From positions 568,103,469-568,167,468 of the forward strand of contig CM046876.1 of the NCBI GenBank assembly GCA_025667525.1: DNA of 64,000 nucleotides, read 5' to 3'. This document shows, piece by piece, positions 47,021 through 60,418 of this stretch. The stretch's first letter is position 1. Every line of letters begins with the position of its first letter. The position numbers and the translations under genes were made by a program. The notes under the pieces were generated by a model that was not told the DNA's origin, made no database searches, and saw only the letters and a program-made list of their open reading frames with translations. This DNA is from Glebionis coronaria. Taxonomy: Eukaryota; Streptophyta; Magnoliopsida; Asterales; Asteraceae.

Positions 47021-48355
47021 TCAAAATATGAAATGAGGGTAAGAAGCCCGGATAGACTCCTCTGTTTCCCAAGTGGCTTCCCGCTTGGTATGATCCCTCC
47101 AAAGGATTTTGACGAATGGAATCGTCTTCTTCCTCATGACTCGTTATTGTCTATCAAGAACTCGTTCGGGTTCCTCAATGAAGGTAATATCTTCACGAAT
47201 TTGTTCCAATGAATACTGAACCATGTGAAGGAGATGATACTTGTACCCTATGAGTAAGGACACATGGAATATGTCATGAACGTGAGAAAGCTGCTGAGGT
47301 AACGCTAAACGATAAGATACTTCACCGACTCACTCGATGACATCAAACGGTCCGATGAACCGAGGACTGAGATTCCCTTTGATTCTGAAACGTCTAACAC
47401 CATGTGCCAGTGATACCTTAAGAAAGACGTGATCTCCTACGTTAAAATCTAAGTCCCTACGATGCTTTTCGGCGGAACTCTTCTGATGTGAACGTGCTTC
47501 TTGCAATTTCTGCTTAGCTACAGCGACCTTCTCGTTGGTCAACTCTATCATTTCTGGTCCTTCAAGTGTTCGCTCACCAACCCGATCCCAGCAGATTGGG
47601 GCGCGACACTTCTTGCCATACAACATCTCGAATGGTGCACACTTAATGCTGACGTGCCAACAGTTGTTGTATGCAAACTACACCAAACAGATATAATCGT
47701 CCCAATCTCCTGTCCACTCCAATGCACATGACCGAATCATGTCTTCCAGTGTCTGAATCGTTCGCTCCGATTGTCCGTCTATTTAAGGATGAAAAGCCGT
47801 GCTAAGCTTAAGTTTTGTACCCCAAGCTTTCTACAGACTCTTCCAAAATCGCTAAGTGAACCGAGGATCTCTGTCCGAGATGATACTGGATGGAGCACCA
47901 TGAAGTCTCATGATCTTATTCTTGTAAGTATCAGTGAGTTTGCTGACTAGATCATCCTTGCGGATCGGTAAGGAATGAGCTGACTTAGTAAGTCGATCAA
48001 AGATAACCCAAATCGCATCATGCCTCCTCTTTGTCTGCGGAATACCGGTAACAAAATCCATGGTGATCTTGTCCCACTTCCACTATGGAATATTTAACGG
48101 TTGTAGTAGACCACTAGACTGTTGATGCTCAGTCTTAACCTGTTGACAGGTAAGACATTTGGACACATAAGTAGCAACATCCTGTTTCATACCACTCCAC
48201 CAAAAGTACTGCTTGATCTCGTGGTACATCTTGGTTGAACCAGGATGAATGGAGAATGGGGAGCTATGAACTTCAGCTAATAACGCTTCCCTGAGCGTAA
48301 GATCACCAGGGACACAAAGTCTTGTGCCCTGCCATAAGATACCATTGTCATCCAA
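47021..48355 (-). pseudogene. Tekay-type integrase with chromodomain
   Basis: From the zinc-binding part (HSSPFSIHPG, then CLTCQQVK at about 48140-48160) through the core (MDFVTGIPQ, then IISDRDPRF at about 47860) to the C-terminal GPF phrase at about 47340, and a chromodomain at 47021-47190 (RVLDRQ, TIPFVKILW, ATWETEESIRASYP). Chromodomains steer chromovirus insertion towards particular chromatin (family knowledge). Several stops interrupt it, for example between 48061 and 48083, near 47780 and in the chromodomain at about 47139. The stop of the original protein is at 47021-47023. Confidence 0.82.
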
Positions 48356-48415
48356 CCGAAACTCCGTCTGCTGTTCTAAGTTCTGAATGATCGCCCAAAT
48401 TTCACCATCATCCTT

Positions 48416-50050
<1,635 letters not shown>

Positions 50051-50661
50051 CGCTGATTCGGGATAGATGGAGATTCAGCCTCCAAATCATGAACAGTAGC
50101 AAGATAGCCCTCACAACCATGTGACAGTAGTGCACGTGCTTGTAAGGTCGAAATTATTTGTATAGACCTTCCGGGTACGAACCCGTTGTGAATGTACTCT
50201 GGTGCATTTACATCACCGAAGATGACCCGATATGTATGGCAGTCAATGTTGGCGTGATGTTAGGATAGCCAGTCCATGCCTAATATCATGTCAAAATCGC
50301 ACATATCCAAAGGAAGTGCGTCAACAGGACGAATCTTGTCGTCAAATTCTAGGGGAAGGCTCTTGTACCCATGGGTTATGCGTATAGAGTCTCTTAAATC
50401 CATGGAAATGTTTAATACATTCTATAATGGCATAGGGGATATCCTAACATTCTTGGCATAAGCAGTAGAAATGACCGAGTGAGTAACACCTGTGTCGAAT
50501 AAAACACATGCAGCTTGACCATACATATACAAGATTCTAGTGATGGTACCTGTAGACTTGTTGGCCTGATCATGAGAAGTCGTGTAAATATAGAAAGTTC
50601 CAGTGATGGTACCTGTAGACTTCTAGGGGAAGGCTCTTGTACCCATGGGTTATACATATAC
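50051..50661 (-). pseudogene. Tekay-type protease remnant and deletion junction
   Basis: The minus strand encodes FDTGVTHSVIS at about 50500, the D-T-G active site of the retropepsin, followed by degenerate protease sequence. Words AGGGGAAGGCTCTTGTACCC (about 50350 and 50627) and GTGATGGTACCTGTAGACTT (about 50540 and 50600) each occur twice, so short stretches were copied when the junction with the LTR formed near 50662. Confidence 0.72.
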
Positions 50662-51612
50662 AAAGTTCCCACCGGCTGTGTCCCGGTAGTGTGGCTGCTG
50701 GCTGCCGAGACCCAACCGAACCACAAGGGCACCCCGACGGGAGTCGGGGTTCCTTGTTCCTGTTTGCTGCCGACCGAACCAAACACCACCGAGATCATAG
50801 ATCTCGGTTGGTGGTGCGATCAAAGACACGCCGAGAGCCTTGGCTCTCGGTTTGTGTGTCGGCCGAGTAACCAAACCCAAAAAAAACCCTTAATTTTTAC
50901 CCCCATGATCAAGTGACATGTTTTTAATCCTTGTTTTTATTTAATTCATGTTCATGTGTTAACAATTAAATAAAAAGAATAAAAGAAAAAGGGTTTACGG
51001 ATTACCGAATACGTGTAAAGATTGGAGAACAATAACACGAACACGATCTTGAATATGATTAACCAAAAATCAAATCAAACACCCCTTGGTGTTGATCTTG
51101 CCGCCGACCAAAAGAGAGAAAAAGAAGAATAGGGTTTTTGATTTTTTTTGAAAACTCTGTAAATTGAAAATAAGTTTCCCTTATTTGTTATTTACTAAAA
51201 TCAAATGGGCTTAGCCCCTTTCTCTCTTGGTGACACGGCTAGTAAGGCCCACAATGGAAAACCCGAAGTTTTCTCGTGTTCAAAATTACGTGTTCGTATG
51301 CTCGTATATTCGTGTTATAATTTTTCGTGTTATATTTAAATACTTGTATGTAACGATATTAATCGTATAATATTAATTAAGTACGTAATTACGTGTTCGT
51401 GATTTTTACGTTCACGATTTCATGTTCGTGATTATAATTATTATTGTTAAAAATTATCGTGTACTATCACGTACTCAATACTTATTAATAATACGTACAC
51501 AACTTCTGTAATTACTAATCGTAACACGTGTTCATGCTATAAATGGAAAGTTTTAATATGTACGTACGTTTACTAAGTGTACTGTTGATGGTAAAAGTAT
51601 GCGGGTTTTACA
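50662..51612 (-). repeat. Partial 5' LTR of the Tekay-type element
   Basis: Matches about 45932-46945 of the 3' LTR with roughly 35 differences and one fewer GC-rich internal unit. On the minus strand it begins TGTAAAACCCGC and stops after about 950 bases in the CCGGCTGTG repeat, where it meets the protease remnant. Confidence 0.85.
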
Positions 51613-51617
51613 AAGCT

Positions 51618-52230
51618 ACTTAAGGTGGAGAAACCATACGCGTCGCTTAACCAATTTCTGACTCTAAGATAAAAGTCGAGCCCTAATCTTAGCTAGGACC
51701 AATCTACACCAATATACTTTATGGACTAAGTATTAACCACACTACATACACAACTTTCAAATAGATATAACTACTTGGATCTTCACAATATTAACACAAG
51801 AATGAAAAATAAATGTTTGATCTTCAATGGATCTTTAAGGTAGACACAACACTTCAAGGATGAAAGTGTTCTTCTCTTTGCACTTGAGAGGAAGAGATAG
51901 GAGGAGAAAGATTCACTTCTAAACAAGTAGTAATCAACCAAATAATCAAGGATTTGAATAATTTAAGAAGTTGGATTGAATTTGGAAATTTATGTGCAAA
52001 AGAGGAGAAAATATGAGAATGGTCTACTATTTATAATACAAAGCTCCAACGGCTATCCTTAGGCGTGGTTCCTTAATTGTTCCCACGGTTCTTTATCACT
52101 AAAGAAATGCATATCCATTTGAGGAACCATGGGAGTAGACTCCGCTCCTTTTTGTCTTTTAGTGGGGTAGTCACATCTGGTGGAATATTTATCCCCAAAT
52201 GATATTCCTAAACCCTATGGGATATGCCAT
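51618..52230 (-). repeat. Copia 5' LTR, right fragment
   Basis: Continues the LTR from 43900 (CTACTTAAGGTGGAGAAACC) and keeps the minus-strand TATA box TATAAATAG at 52027-52035, which the copy at 10829 has lost. Similarity to that copy ends at about 52218 only because the other copy is cut there; the true outer end of this LTR must lie somewhat farther right and I cannot place it. Confidence 0.8.
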
Positions 52231-53065
52231 TTTCAATTTTTCAAATAATTAATTTAATAAAACATTTTCTTAAAAATAAAGTTTAATAAAAACTTTGTCA
52301 CATTTAATAAAATGTGAGTTTTAAGAAAAAATAAATCCTTGATCACTTAGTTCAGTTGAAAACTTGTTTGTGCATACCTTAGTGATAATGGTTAAAATGA
52401 AAAATACTTGAACTCAATAATTCGTTTTTCGTTGATTTCGTAAATGCTTGTTTTTATATATTGTCGTAATCAAAACAAAGTGAGACCGAAAAATGCAAGT
52501 AACGTTTTTAGACATCATTACATTAACAAGGTTCATGGAATTTCAAGAAATATGAACTTATATGAATCATATTAATTAAACTATGGATACCCACATTCCT
52601 AATTTGATTCTAATTTATTTAATTTCAAAAATCCACAGTTATGAAATTAATAACCCTAGAGAGATTTAGATGAAACTGAATGGAAATACTTATAATTAAT
52701 TGAAGAAAGATGAAGGTTTGATGGAGCCCTTGACTTGGAATCAATTAATTTGAGTGATTTGGGAGTTTTGGAAAAGATTTAATGGAGGTTTGAGGTGTTT
52801 CCCGTTGCACACCAGCAGGTAGGGAGAATGGGGTGTTTTTGAAAAAGTGTAAAATAATAAAAACTGATTATTTTATGTCTCATGGACCCACGGTTTCATA
52901 TCTATATTAAACCGCGGAGAGAACTGTGACAATTAGGGAACGACAGACATAGTCCACGTAAACCCATGAAAATGAAAGAAAATTTTCAAACGATGTTTTC
53001 CTAAAATACTTAAAATATATATTAAGAGCTTTAAAATTCATTAGACCACTTGAGGACTAGATTAT
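52231..53065. other. Unassigned AT-rich DNA, probably LTR U3 remainder
   Basis: No coding frame. The first few hundred bases are likely the outer part (U3) of the Copia LTR. A loose inverted pair, TTTTCTTAAAAATAAAG with TTTTAAGAAAAAATAAA, lies near 52265-52335. Confidence 0.35.
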
Positions 53066-53454
53066 TGTTGTCCGATTATTTGTGATGATCAAACAAGAAA
53101 GAAAGGTAGATAGAAGATGAATTCTAGAGAGAGAAAGTAGTGAGAGAAAGTAGAGAGAAAATGGTTAGCACTTTTGGAGGATTAGATTAGAGAGTGAATA
53201 ATGAAAATGACCAACACCATTCCTAACATGCTAGGAAGGGTATTTATAGCCTTTGCCTACATGTGGCATAATGGGTTATATGATTATGGGCCAGACTTTC
53301 CTTTTGGGCTTTGGTTACTTATGAATGAACCTTAGCTTAAAGTTAAGCCTGTAATACACGACTAACCTACTACCTATTACAACGTTCTAATATACGATAC
53401 ATAATAAACATATGACCGAGCATTCTTGTTTGAATCAATATTTTGAGGCTAACA
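53066..53454 (-). repeat. LTR of a minus-strand element (389 bp)
   Basis: Bounded by TGTTGTCC and GGCTAACA with a purine tract GGGGGAGAT (53455-53463, minus strand) next to it. On the minus strand a TATA box (GCTATAAATACCC, about 53247-53259) is followed directly by a small hairpin (TTCCTA/TAGGAA), as in the 228-bp LTR at 37569; both also share GAGAGAGAAAG-rich and ATAATGAAAAT stretches. Related families are likely. Confidence 0.62.
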
Positions 53455-54152
53455 ATCTCCCCCAATGAGAGTCATTACCCTTTATGAGAGGTCATTACCC
53501 TTTGTCATTTGGAGATTTGTAGAGATTACTAATCTCGCCATAAATGAGTCTTGAACGTGTAATAGTAGTCTTTTTCCTTCATGTTGTGATTTTTGAGCCT
53601 TTGTCGTTATTTTTCGACTTTGTCTTTTGATCTTGAGATCTTCAAATCATCCTTGACTTGTCTTTGCCATCTTGTGATCTTGTGTCTTCATCCACATGCT
53701 CACACTATTAATTGTTGAATATGTCTTTAGGCATGAGTATGTGGTTTTTTTGAATCTTTGACTTTGTTGAGTACACCGTGACGCCACCTTCTCAAGACAA
53801 AACATGGACACAGACTGAATGGATTTGACATTCGTCCTAAATAGGTAGCGTTTTACCTCCGATCGGTGAAGACCGTTATACGATATTAAATACCGTACCT
53901 GTGATAGGTAGATTCATTTAAGAATCTCCTTGACAGGGTTTCGCGGCTGTACTAGCCGTTCTCTTTACTCGACCGTCTCAAAGCAAGATTGCAAACATAA
54001 AGAGTGAATCAACTAGATAAATATCCGCTTGATTAAAGTCGTCAATTTAATTCATGGAACAAGTGTTATTCATAAGGAATCTTACCATTGTTGCTTTCCA
54101 GTTGACACAAGCTTGATTAATAAGAATCTCACAAGTCACTTACCGTAGCTAA
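53455..54152 (-). other. Internal non-coding DNA next to the 389-bp LTR
   Basis: No open frame of note and no reverse transcriptase or RNase H motif, although the 3' end of pol would normally lie here. This suggests a non-autonomous or truncated element. GTCATTACCCTTT occurs twice (about 53470 and 53490). Confidence 0.4.
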
Positions 54153-54750
54153 TGTAAGAAATTTTATATGTATTGCAATTAAGTTCGTTTCCTCGACTCA
54201 CTCGAATTGATATAGGATATAACGTGGATTAATTGTTCTTGGTAATTAAAACTCTTTTTGGTATTTTAAAACTAAAAACTATTTAATTAAAAACTATTTT
54301 ATTAACTATTTAAACTATTTTAAACTTAAATCTAATTTAGTTAACTAAAAACCTTACTATTTAAAAATTTAAAACTAAATTTAAAACTATTTAAAGAAAT
54401 GTGAAAGCTATTTTAAACTAATTTAAAACTAATTTGAAACTAAACAAAATTAATTAAACTAATTTAAAGAAACTATTTTGAATTTAAATAAAATTTAAAA
54501 ACTAATTTTATATAAAATCTATATTAATTAAAAATAAAAGGAAACTAGATAAAAAAAACAATTTACATTTATAAAAGTAATTAAAACATTTTTATTTTTT
54601 TAATTTTTTAAACTTTAAAAACGTACTTTACTAAACTAAATATTAATTTTAAAAATTTAAAACTTGTAATTAAAAATATTAAATAAAACTGGCAGCTTTT
54701 AATGTAACCTATATTAATTAAATAACGTGTAATAAAACTCAAAAGAGAGT

Positions 54751-54824
54751 CTAGCAAAGATGGTTAAGACGTGTTATTGTTGAACGAATGGTCAGGGGTT
54801 CGAGCCCCCTGATGGACACTTTTT
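54751..54824 (+). tRNA. Degenerate tRNA-like segment in the Athila-type LTR
   Basis: The ends GTCTAGC and GATGGAC can pair at 6 of 7 positions. TGGTTAAGACG resembles the D-arm/A box of Ser/Leu tRNAs, and AGGGGTTCGAGCCCCCT is a perfect T-arm with B box, followed by a TTTTT stop. A short TGTT/AACG stem could be the anticodon arm with a weak loop. D-arm pairing is poor and there is no clear anticodon, so I call it tRNA-derived, not a working tRNA gene. It lies antisense to the retrotransposon. Confidence 0.35.
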
Positions 54825-54879
54825 GCGAGTTATCTATTTTTTGAAATTTGTGAAACAAAAAAGATCAATTGGATCTGTT

Positions 54880-55500
54880 TCTGTAAGCAACAATATCAGC
54901 AAAATATACAAAACCCAAATAAGCAAATAAACACATATAAACTCAGACAAAAAAATAAGCAAATCCAATTCAGAAAATAAGCAAAGACAGATTAAAAACT
55001 AAATCCAATAAGCAATAGAAAACTAAAAGCAGATAAACTAAAATAAGCAGATAAACTAAGTAAGCAGATAAAGAGAACTAATCTTAAACTTATAATAAGC
55101 AAATAAAACTCATCACATCTAAATAGGCAAATAATCCTAAACAAAATTCTAATAAGCAAACAAAAACTGATAATAAGCAAATTCCACAAGCAAAACTAAC
55201 TAAATCATCAGGCAAATAATACTACTAACTTAACACTCAGCAAACCCAAACAAGATGCGATCCAAATAAGCAGATATAAGCAAACTAGATAAGCAAATGA
55301 CAAAATAAGCAGATCTTAAACTATCAGCAAGCATAAACAACAATATCAAAACTTAAATAAACTAGCAGTCCTACTAAGCAGATTAATCCAAAGAACAAAA
55401 AACAGATAAAAACTACAAGCAGATAACTAAATAAGCAGATCCAAACAAACTCAAGTCAAACACAGGCAGATTAAATAAACATAACAGATTTAATTAACAA
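54880..55500. repeat. AATAAGCA-rich simple repeat region in the LTR
   Basis: AATAAGCAAAT, AATAAGCAGAT and close variants recur more than twenty times over about 600 bp without strict period. No coding sense. Confidence 0.6.
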
Positions 55501-57072
55501 TAACAAATAAAAACTGATAAAAATTATATTAAACTAAAGCTTAAAAAAATTAAAAGGAATAAGACCTGATGTCGAAACCTTTGAGCCAAAGGGTGAAGCG
55601 CTGAGCCCCCTTTATGAAGCGGATCGAACATCACCTTATTACCCAAACTCTACCATCTTTCAAACCAAATAATCAACTCTTCGAACCAGATTTATATAAC
55701 TTCCCAGTAGGGGAAATTAATTTATACCATATTTATTTTCACTTTTGTTAATGAAAAACAGATTAAATATTAAATTGCAATAAACTTAAATGAATAAAAT
55801 GAGACAAGATTAAACTGTAAACAAAATTTTATTAATAATATAAATCTATTACAATACTTTTGAAAAAGAAATTACAAATCATCTAAACTAATTTTTGCAT
55901 AATAAAAATAAAAATAAAATAAGGCACACCGATTACACATATGATGGGGGTTTTTATAGGAAAACCTTAAAGCCTTGTTGAGGAAGTTTTTTGATGAAGA
56001 CATCAAATCCTGGCCCTTGATTCCATCTCTTCTCTCTCATTTTCTTGATCAACGGCTGAGAATCACTTCCCTTTTCACTCGGATCGCCAGGTTATCCACT
56101 TTGTGCTTCTTGTGTTTCTTTGCTGTTGAGTTGGCAAGTTTTAATTGGAGGGATGGTGGTGGTGACGTGGTTTATCCAATCACATGAAAGAGATTTTCCA
56201 CGTAGGTGAGGACCACATGATGTTCTTCTCCGATTAAGATGGGGATTTAATTCCCCATCGTGTGAATCACACAGATCAAGTAAAAGCCCCAATTTTAATT
56301 GGGTAATTTTTGTGATATAGTGAATTAGGGTTTGGGTAAAAATGATGGGGTGTTTGCGTTTATGTTGGGAGAGAAAGAAAAGTGGGTAAGGGTTAATGCA
56401 TAGTTTGTATCGAAACAAATGAGATGTGAGTGTGTAAAAATTATTTATTAAAACGTGTGTGTGTGGGTGAAGTTTATTGTGTGTGTGAGTGAAGTTTGAC
56501 CAAGAATTGTAAGTGAATAAATTTCACTTTTAACCGTCCATCAAAACTTGACCATTTGGGCTTGGCCCAAATACTCCCTCTGTTTATTGCTTATTGTCAA
56601 AAGGTTTTGGGGTTTTGGCCCAATGTAGTTCATCCGTCCCTTTAATAATTTGTTTTGGGCTATGTAATGGGCTTTTGCTCAAATGTGAATAATACATTTC
56701 CTTAAATGGGCTTTTGGGCCCATTTACCCAAATGTGGGACCCACAAAGCTCGAATATCTTCAAAAAGATTAAATCCGCTAAAAACAAACTCGATTTCGGC
56801 TTCCTTAATCATTTCTTCAAACCCGTGTTGATTTTGCCGGTTTTCGTGATCTTTGGTACACTTTTGGTTCTTCGACTTTGTCTTTGTCTCTTTCTTGGAC
56901 TTTTCTTCAACATTTGACCGTGAAATCCCGTGTTTTCTTTCCTTTTGATCTTTTGTACCTATTTTAAACAAAAACACAAAACCACGCGTAATTCCGACTT
57001 TTACGATATTAAACACATGATTAGGTCTTGTTTTTCCTTGATTTTAGTGGCAAAAGGATAAGTGTTTACACA

Positions 57073-59038
57073 CTTATTAAATCCCCTACACTTGACCATT
57101 GCAATGACCCCATGCAATGCATAGTTTTAAAGCATAAAGTTAGATTTTTCTTATAATTAACCCATCATGGCCTTTATTAAGATATACTATTACTACTACG
57201 ATGAAAAGATAAAAACTTTAAAGGAAAGAAAAGTTATAACAATTTATTAACTTGGAAATTATTTGATGGAAGAAACTCGTAAAGAAATCTAAGACTTAAA
57301 TTACAGCTTTGGTGTCATGAATATTAATCACCCTCAAGTTTCACGTTCCCCATACCCAGCTTAAAAACGAGATCATTGTTTACCATAAGTTCTTAGGTTA
57401 AGACCACTTATATAAGGCAATTGTGTAATACTCTTTCTCCAATTCCTAAGTTGTATCTCTAGCTTTTAAGGATTGTCATTCACCCGTAGGCTCATTTGAC
57501 TTATTTGATAATTATTAGTCCAAAAATGAAGGCAAAACGGTGCAAACCCGACACTCAAAACCTAACCTCGTCCTCAAAAACGTTGTCACTAAAGTAAGCC
57601 CACATCAAGGATGATTTAACACGATTTGGGGAATAAATTCCCGGACCCAAAATTTGGCCAATAGTACTACTTATTAATTATTCCTCCAAAGTCATGTTGA
57701 CTTTATGTGGAGTTTAGCAAATTCACATCATATACCCTTAGGCTCTTTAAGATGTAAAAATGCTCCTCGTTTATTGTCCACACCCTAAGGCTCCTTGAAC
57801 GATAAATAAGGGAATTGATTTTTGATCAATTTTTATTCAACACTTACCATGCCATACACCCTAAGGCTCTAATGACAAGGTTCGTGCTACATGCCCCACA
57901 CCCTAAGGCTCCTTGAGGTCATGTTGTAATCTTATTCTTTCTTTATTTATGATATATATAGTAGGCCAAAATCCGCGGTCCCATGGTCTGAATACCTCCT
58001 ACTTAGTGGTTATGAGCCACCTTAGTCGGAAGTCCACAACGCTGACACCCTCAATGTGTTCATGCTTTAATTACAAGGAGATAAAAGATTTGGCTAAGAG
58101 TTAAGATATCGAATGTACACCGCAAAAATCCTCATTTATTAAGCAATTAAATATACAAGCGGGAAGAAAGAGCCACAAAAACTTATATAAGCAAGAATTA
58201 ACCCTTAAACTTATTATCAACTCTATCATCTCTCGTTCTCCACAATTTAAAATCTCAAGGAATGAGACTCGTGGATGCTTAGCCTAATAAACCAATTAAG
58301 GTCCATATGGTTAAAGATACTAGCTAGAGTAAACTTGGATAAGTAAACTCGGGTTGAGTCAAAACATTCACGACGGCCCTAATATATCAAAGATATCTAA
58401 ACTTGTTAAAACCATTTTATTCATTTATTTATTTTTGACTTTATTCTTGAAATGGAAAATATAAATAAGATGCGATTACAAAAGGAAAGAAAATAAATGG
58501 AAATACTACTAGGCCAAAATAGATCAAAAATTTGAAAAAATGTTGAATTTTTTTTTAATTTTCCGGTTAAATGAGGTCAAATTCATGGAAAAGCCCACTA
58601 TAATTCGATAGAAGTCCCCCTACACTTAATATAAACATTGTCCTTAATGTTTAAGCATGTGGGAGAATAAACTCCCCTACACTTAGGACATTGAGTACGT
58701 TGTTTAAATCGAGCTAAGGAAGAGACAACTAAAGTGATTACATTTATTCGTCTTATTTATATACATGTATGAATCACAATAGTTTTGAGAGAACCGGGTA
58801 CACGGGAAATACGGGATCACGGGTCGCGTCAAAAACACCAAAAGTGGATCATTAAAGCACATGTCCCTGCACAACATCAAAACACACAAACAACCTACTT
58901 GGCTCCCCCCTACACTTATTGGTGGAAATGGGTGAAGGCGAAAAAGGGTGGAAAGGATGGAAAAGGTAAAAATCTAACCTAGTTAAACGATGCTTGATTT
59001 ATTTATCACGAGTCTCTAGCTCGACTCGATTTCCCGAA
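57073..59038 (-). other. 3' non-coding region of the Athila-type element
   Basis: About 2 kb between the integrase stop and the LTR. Athila elements often have an envelope-like ORF here; none is visible. CACCCTAAGGCTC recurs at about 57780, 57848 and 57898. The near-palindrome ACATTGTCCTTAATGT at 58635-58650, flanked by CCCCCTACACTTA (58617 and 58673), matches the motif at 18470 in the gag-protease element. Confidence 0.6.
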
Positions 59039-60355
59039 TCATTTCAAGGGAAATGTGGAGAGGGATGGAATCATCTCATGAGAGATGTCCTCTCCAAAGT
59101 ACAACTTAACCCGTTGGCCATTCACCTTAAAGTTGGGCCCATTTGGTTGGGAGAACTCAATGGTGCCATCAGGGAAGATTTGGGCCACGGTGAATGGACC
59201 GGACCAACGGCTCTTAAGTTTACCCGAAAAGATTTTCAACCGAGAGTTAAAGAGTAAAACTTGATCACCAACGTGGAACTCTCGGTTCTTAATCTTGGAA
59301 TCATGAATGAGCTTAGTTTTCTCCTTGTAGATTAATGAATTTTCATAAGCCTCATTCTGAAGTTCATTAAGTTCATTGAGTTAGATTTTCCTAAGATCAC
59401 CGGCTTTGTTTATGTCAAAATTAGCCCATTTCAAGGCCCAATAAGCCTTATGCTCCAACTCAATGGGGAGGCGGCACGCCTTTCCGTACACAAGGCGATA
59501 AGGAGTACAACCTATAGGTGTCTTAAAAGCGGTACGGAAAGCCCACAAAGCATCATCTAATTTATCGGCCCATGAGGCACGATGCTCTCCCATGGTTCGC
59601 TCTAAGATTCGCTTAAGACCACGGTTGGAAACCTCGGCTTGACCATTAGTTTGTGGATGATACGCGGTGGAAAGTCGGTGATTGACACCATACTTAGCCA
59701 TGACTCGTGCGAATTGATCATTGCAAAAATGAGTCCCGCGATCACTAATAATAGCACGAGTCACACCGAATCGAGCAAACAATTGTTTCAAGAAGTTAAC
59801 AACCACCATCGCATCGTTAGTAGGTAAAGCCTTTGCTTCAACCCATTTTGATACGTAGTCAACGGCTACGAGGATGTACTTGTTCCCTTTGGATGATGGA
59901 AATGGCCCCATAAAGTCGATGCCCCATACGTCAAAGATTTCACATTCTTGGATGAAAATTTGAGGCATCTCATCTTTATGTGTGATCTTGCCTTGTCTTT
60001 GGCAAGCATCACAATGCTTAACCATTTCATGAGCGTCATGATAAATGGTGGGCCAATAGAATCCGGAGTCAAAAACTTTGTTAGCGGTGTAATTAGGACC
60101 AAAGTGACCACCGGTGGGTCCTTTGTGGCAAGCTTCAAGGATTTGTAAAGCCGCCGGCCCATCAACACATCTACGAATGATTAAGTCCGCACATTGCTTG
60201 TAAAGATAAGGGTCGTCCCAATAGTATGTTTTTACGTCCTTAAAGAATTTTTTCTTTTGTTGAGACGTTAACCCTTCAATAAGAACACCACCCACCAAAT
60301 AGTTTGCAATGTCCGCAAACCATGGGGTATCATCAAGATTGGAATTAATAGACAT
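59039..60355 (-). pseudogene. Athila-type integrase
   Basis: Zinc-binding part [10 protein letters not shown] and CDACQ (about 60070-60130), core with [18 protein letters not shown] and [12 protein letters not shown], and the C-terminal LKSRWSGPFTV phrase near 59215. Only one in-frame stop, at about 59382, separates core and C-terminus; otherwise the domain is complete and well conserved. It is preceded by the RNase H stop at 60420. Inserts retrotransposon DNA into the genome in live relatives. Confidence 0.88.
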
Positions 60356-60418
60356 TAAGGTTTCAAGGGGAAAAGATTCATTAATCTCTTGATTTGGAGG
60401 TTCCCCTTGATAAGGATC

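Larger units (their letters stand above)
54153..57070 (-). repeat. 3' LTR of the Athila-type element (left end tentative)
   Basis: The right end GTGTTTACA (57070) lies just outside a purine-rich stretch (AGTGTAGGGG on the minus strand). The best matching left end is TGTAAGAAATTTT at 54153, which gives TGTAA...TTACA ends and a length of about 2.9 kb. The internal layout (AT-rich AAACTATTTAAA block, then tRNA-like segment, then A-rich AATAAGCA repeats) recalls the LTR of the gag-protease element. The second LTR is outside the window, so the ends cannot be proven. Confidence 0.45.

Noticed and set aside
54751..54824. Functional tRNA gene
   Set aside because: D-arm pairing is poor, the anticodon arm is weak and one acceptor pair is mismatched; kept only as a tRNA-like segment.
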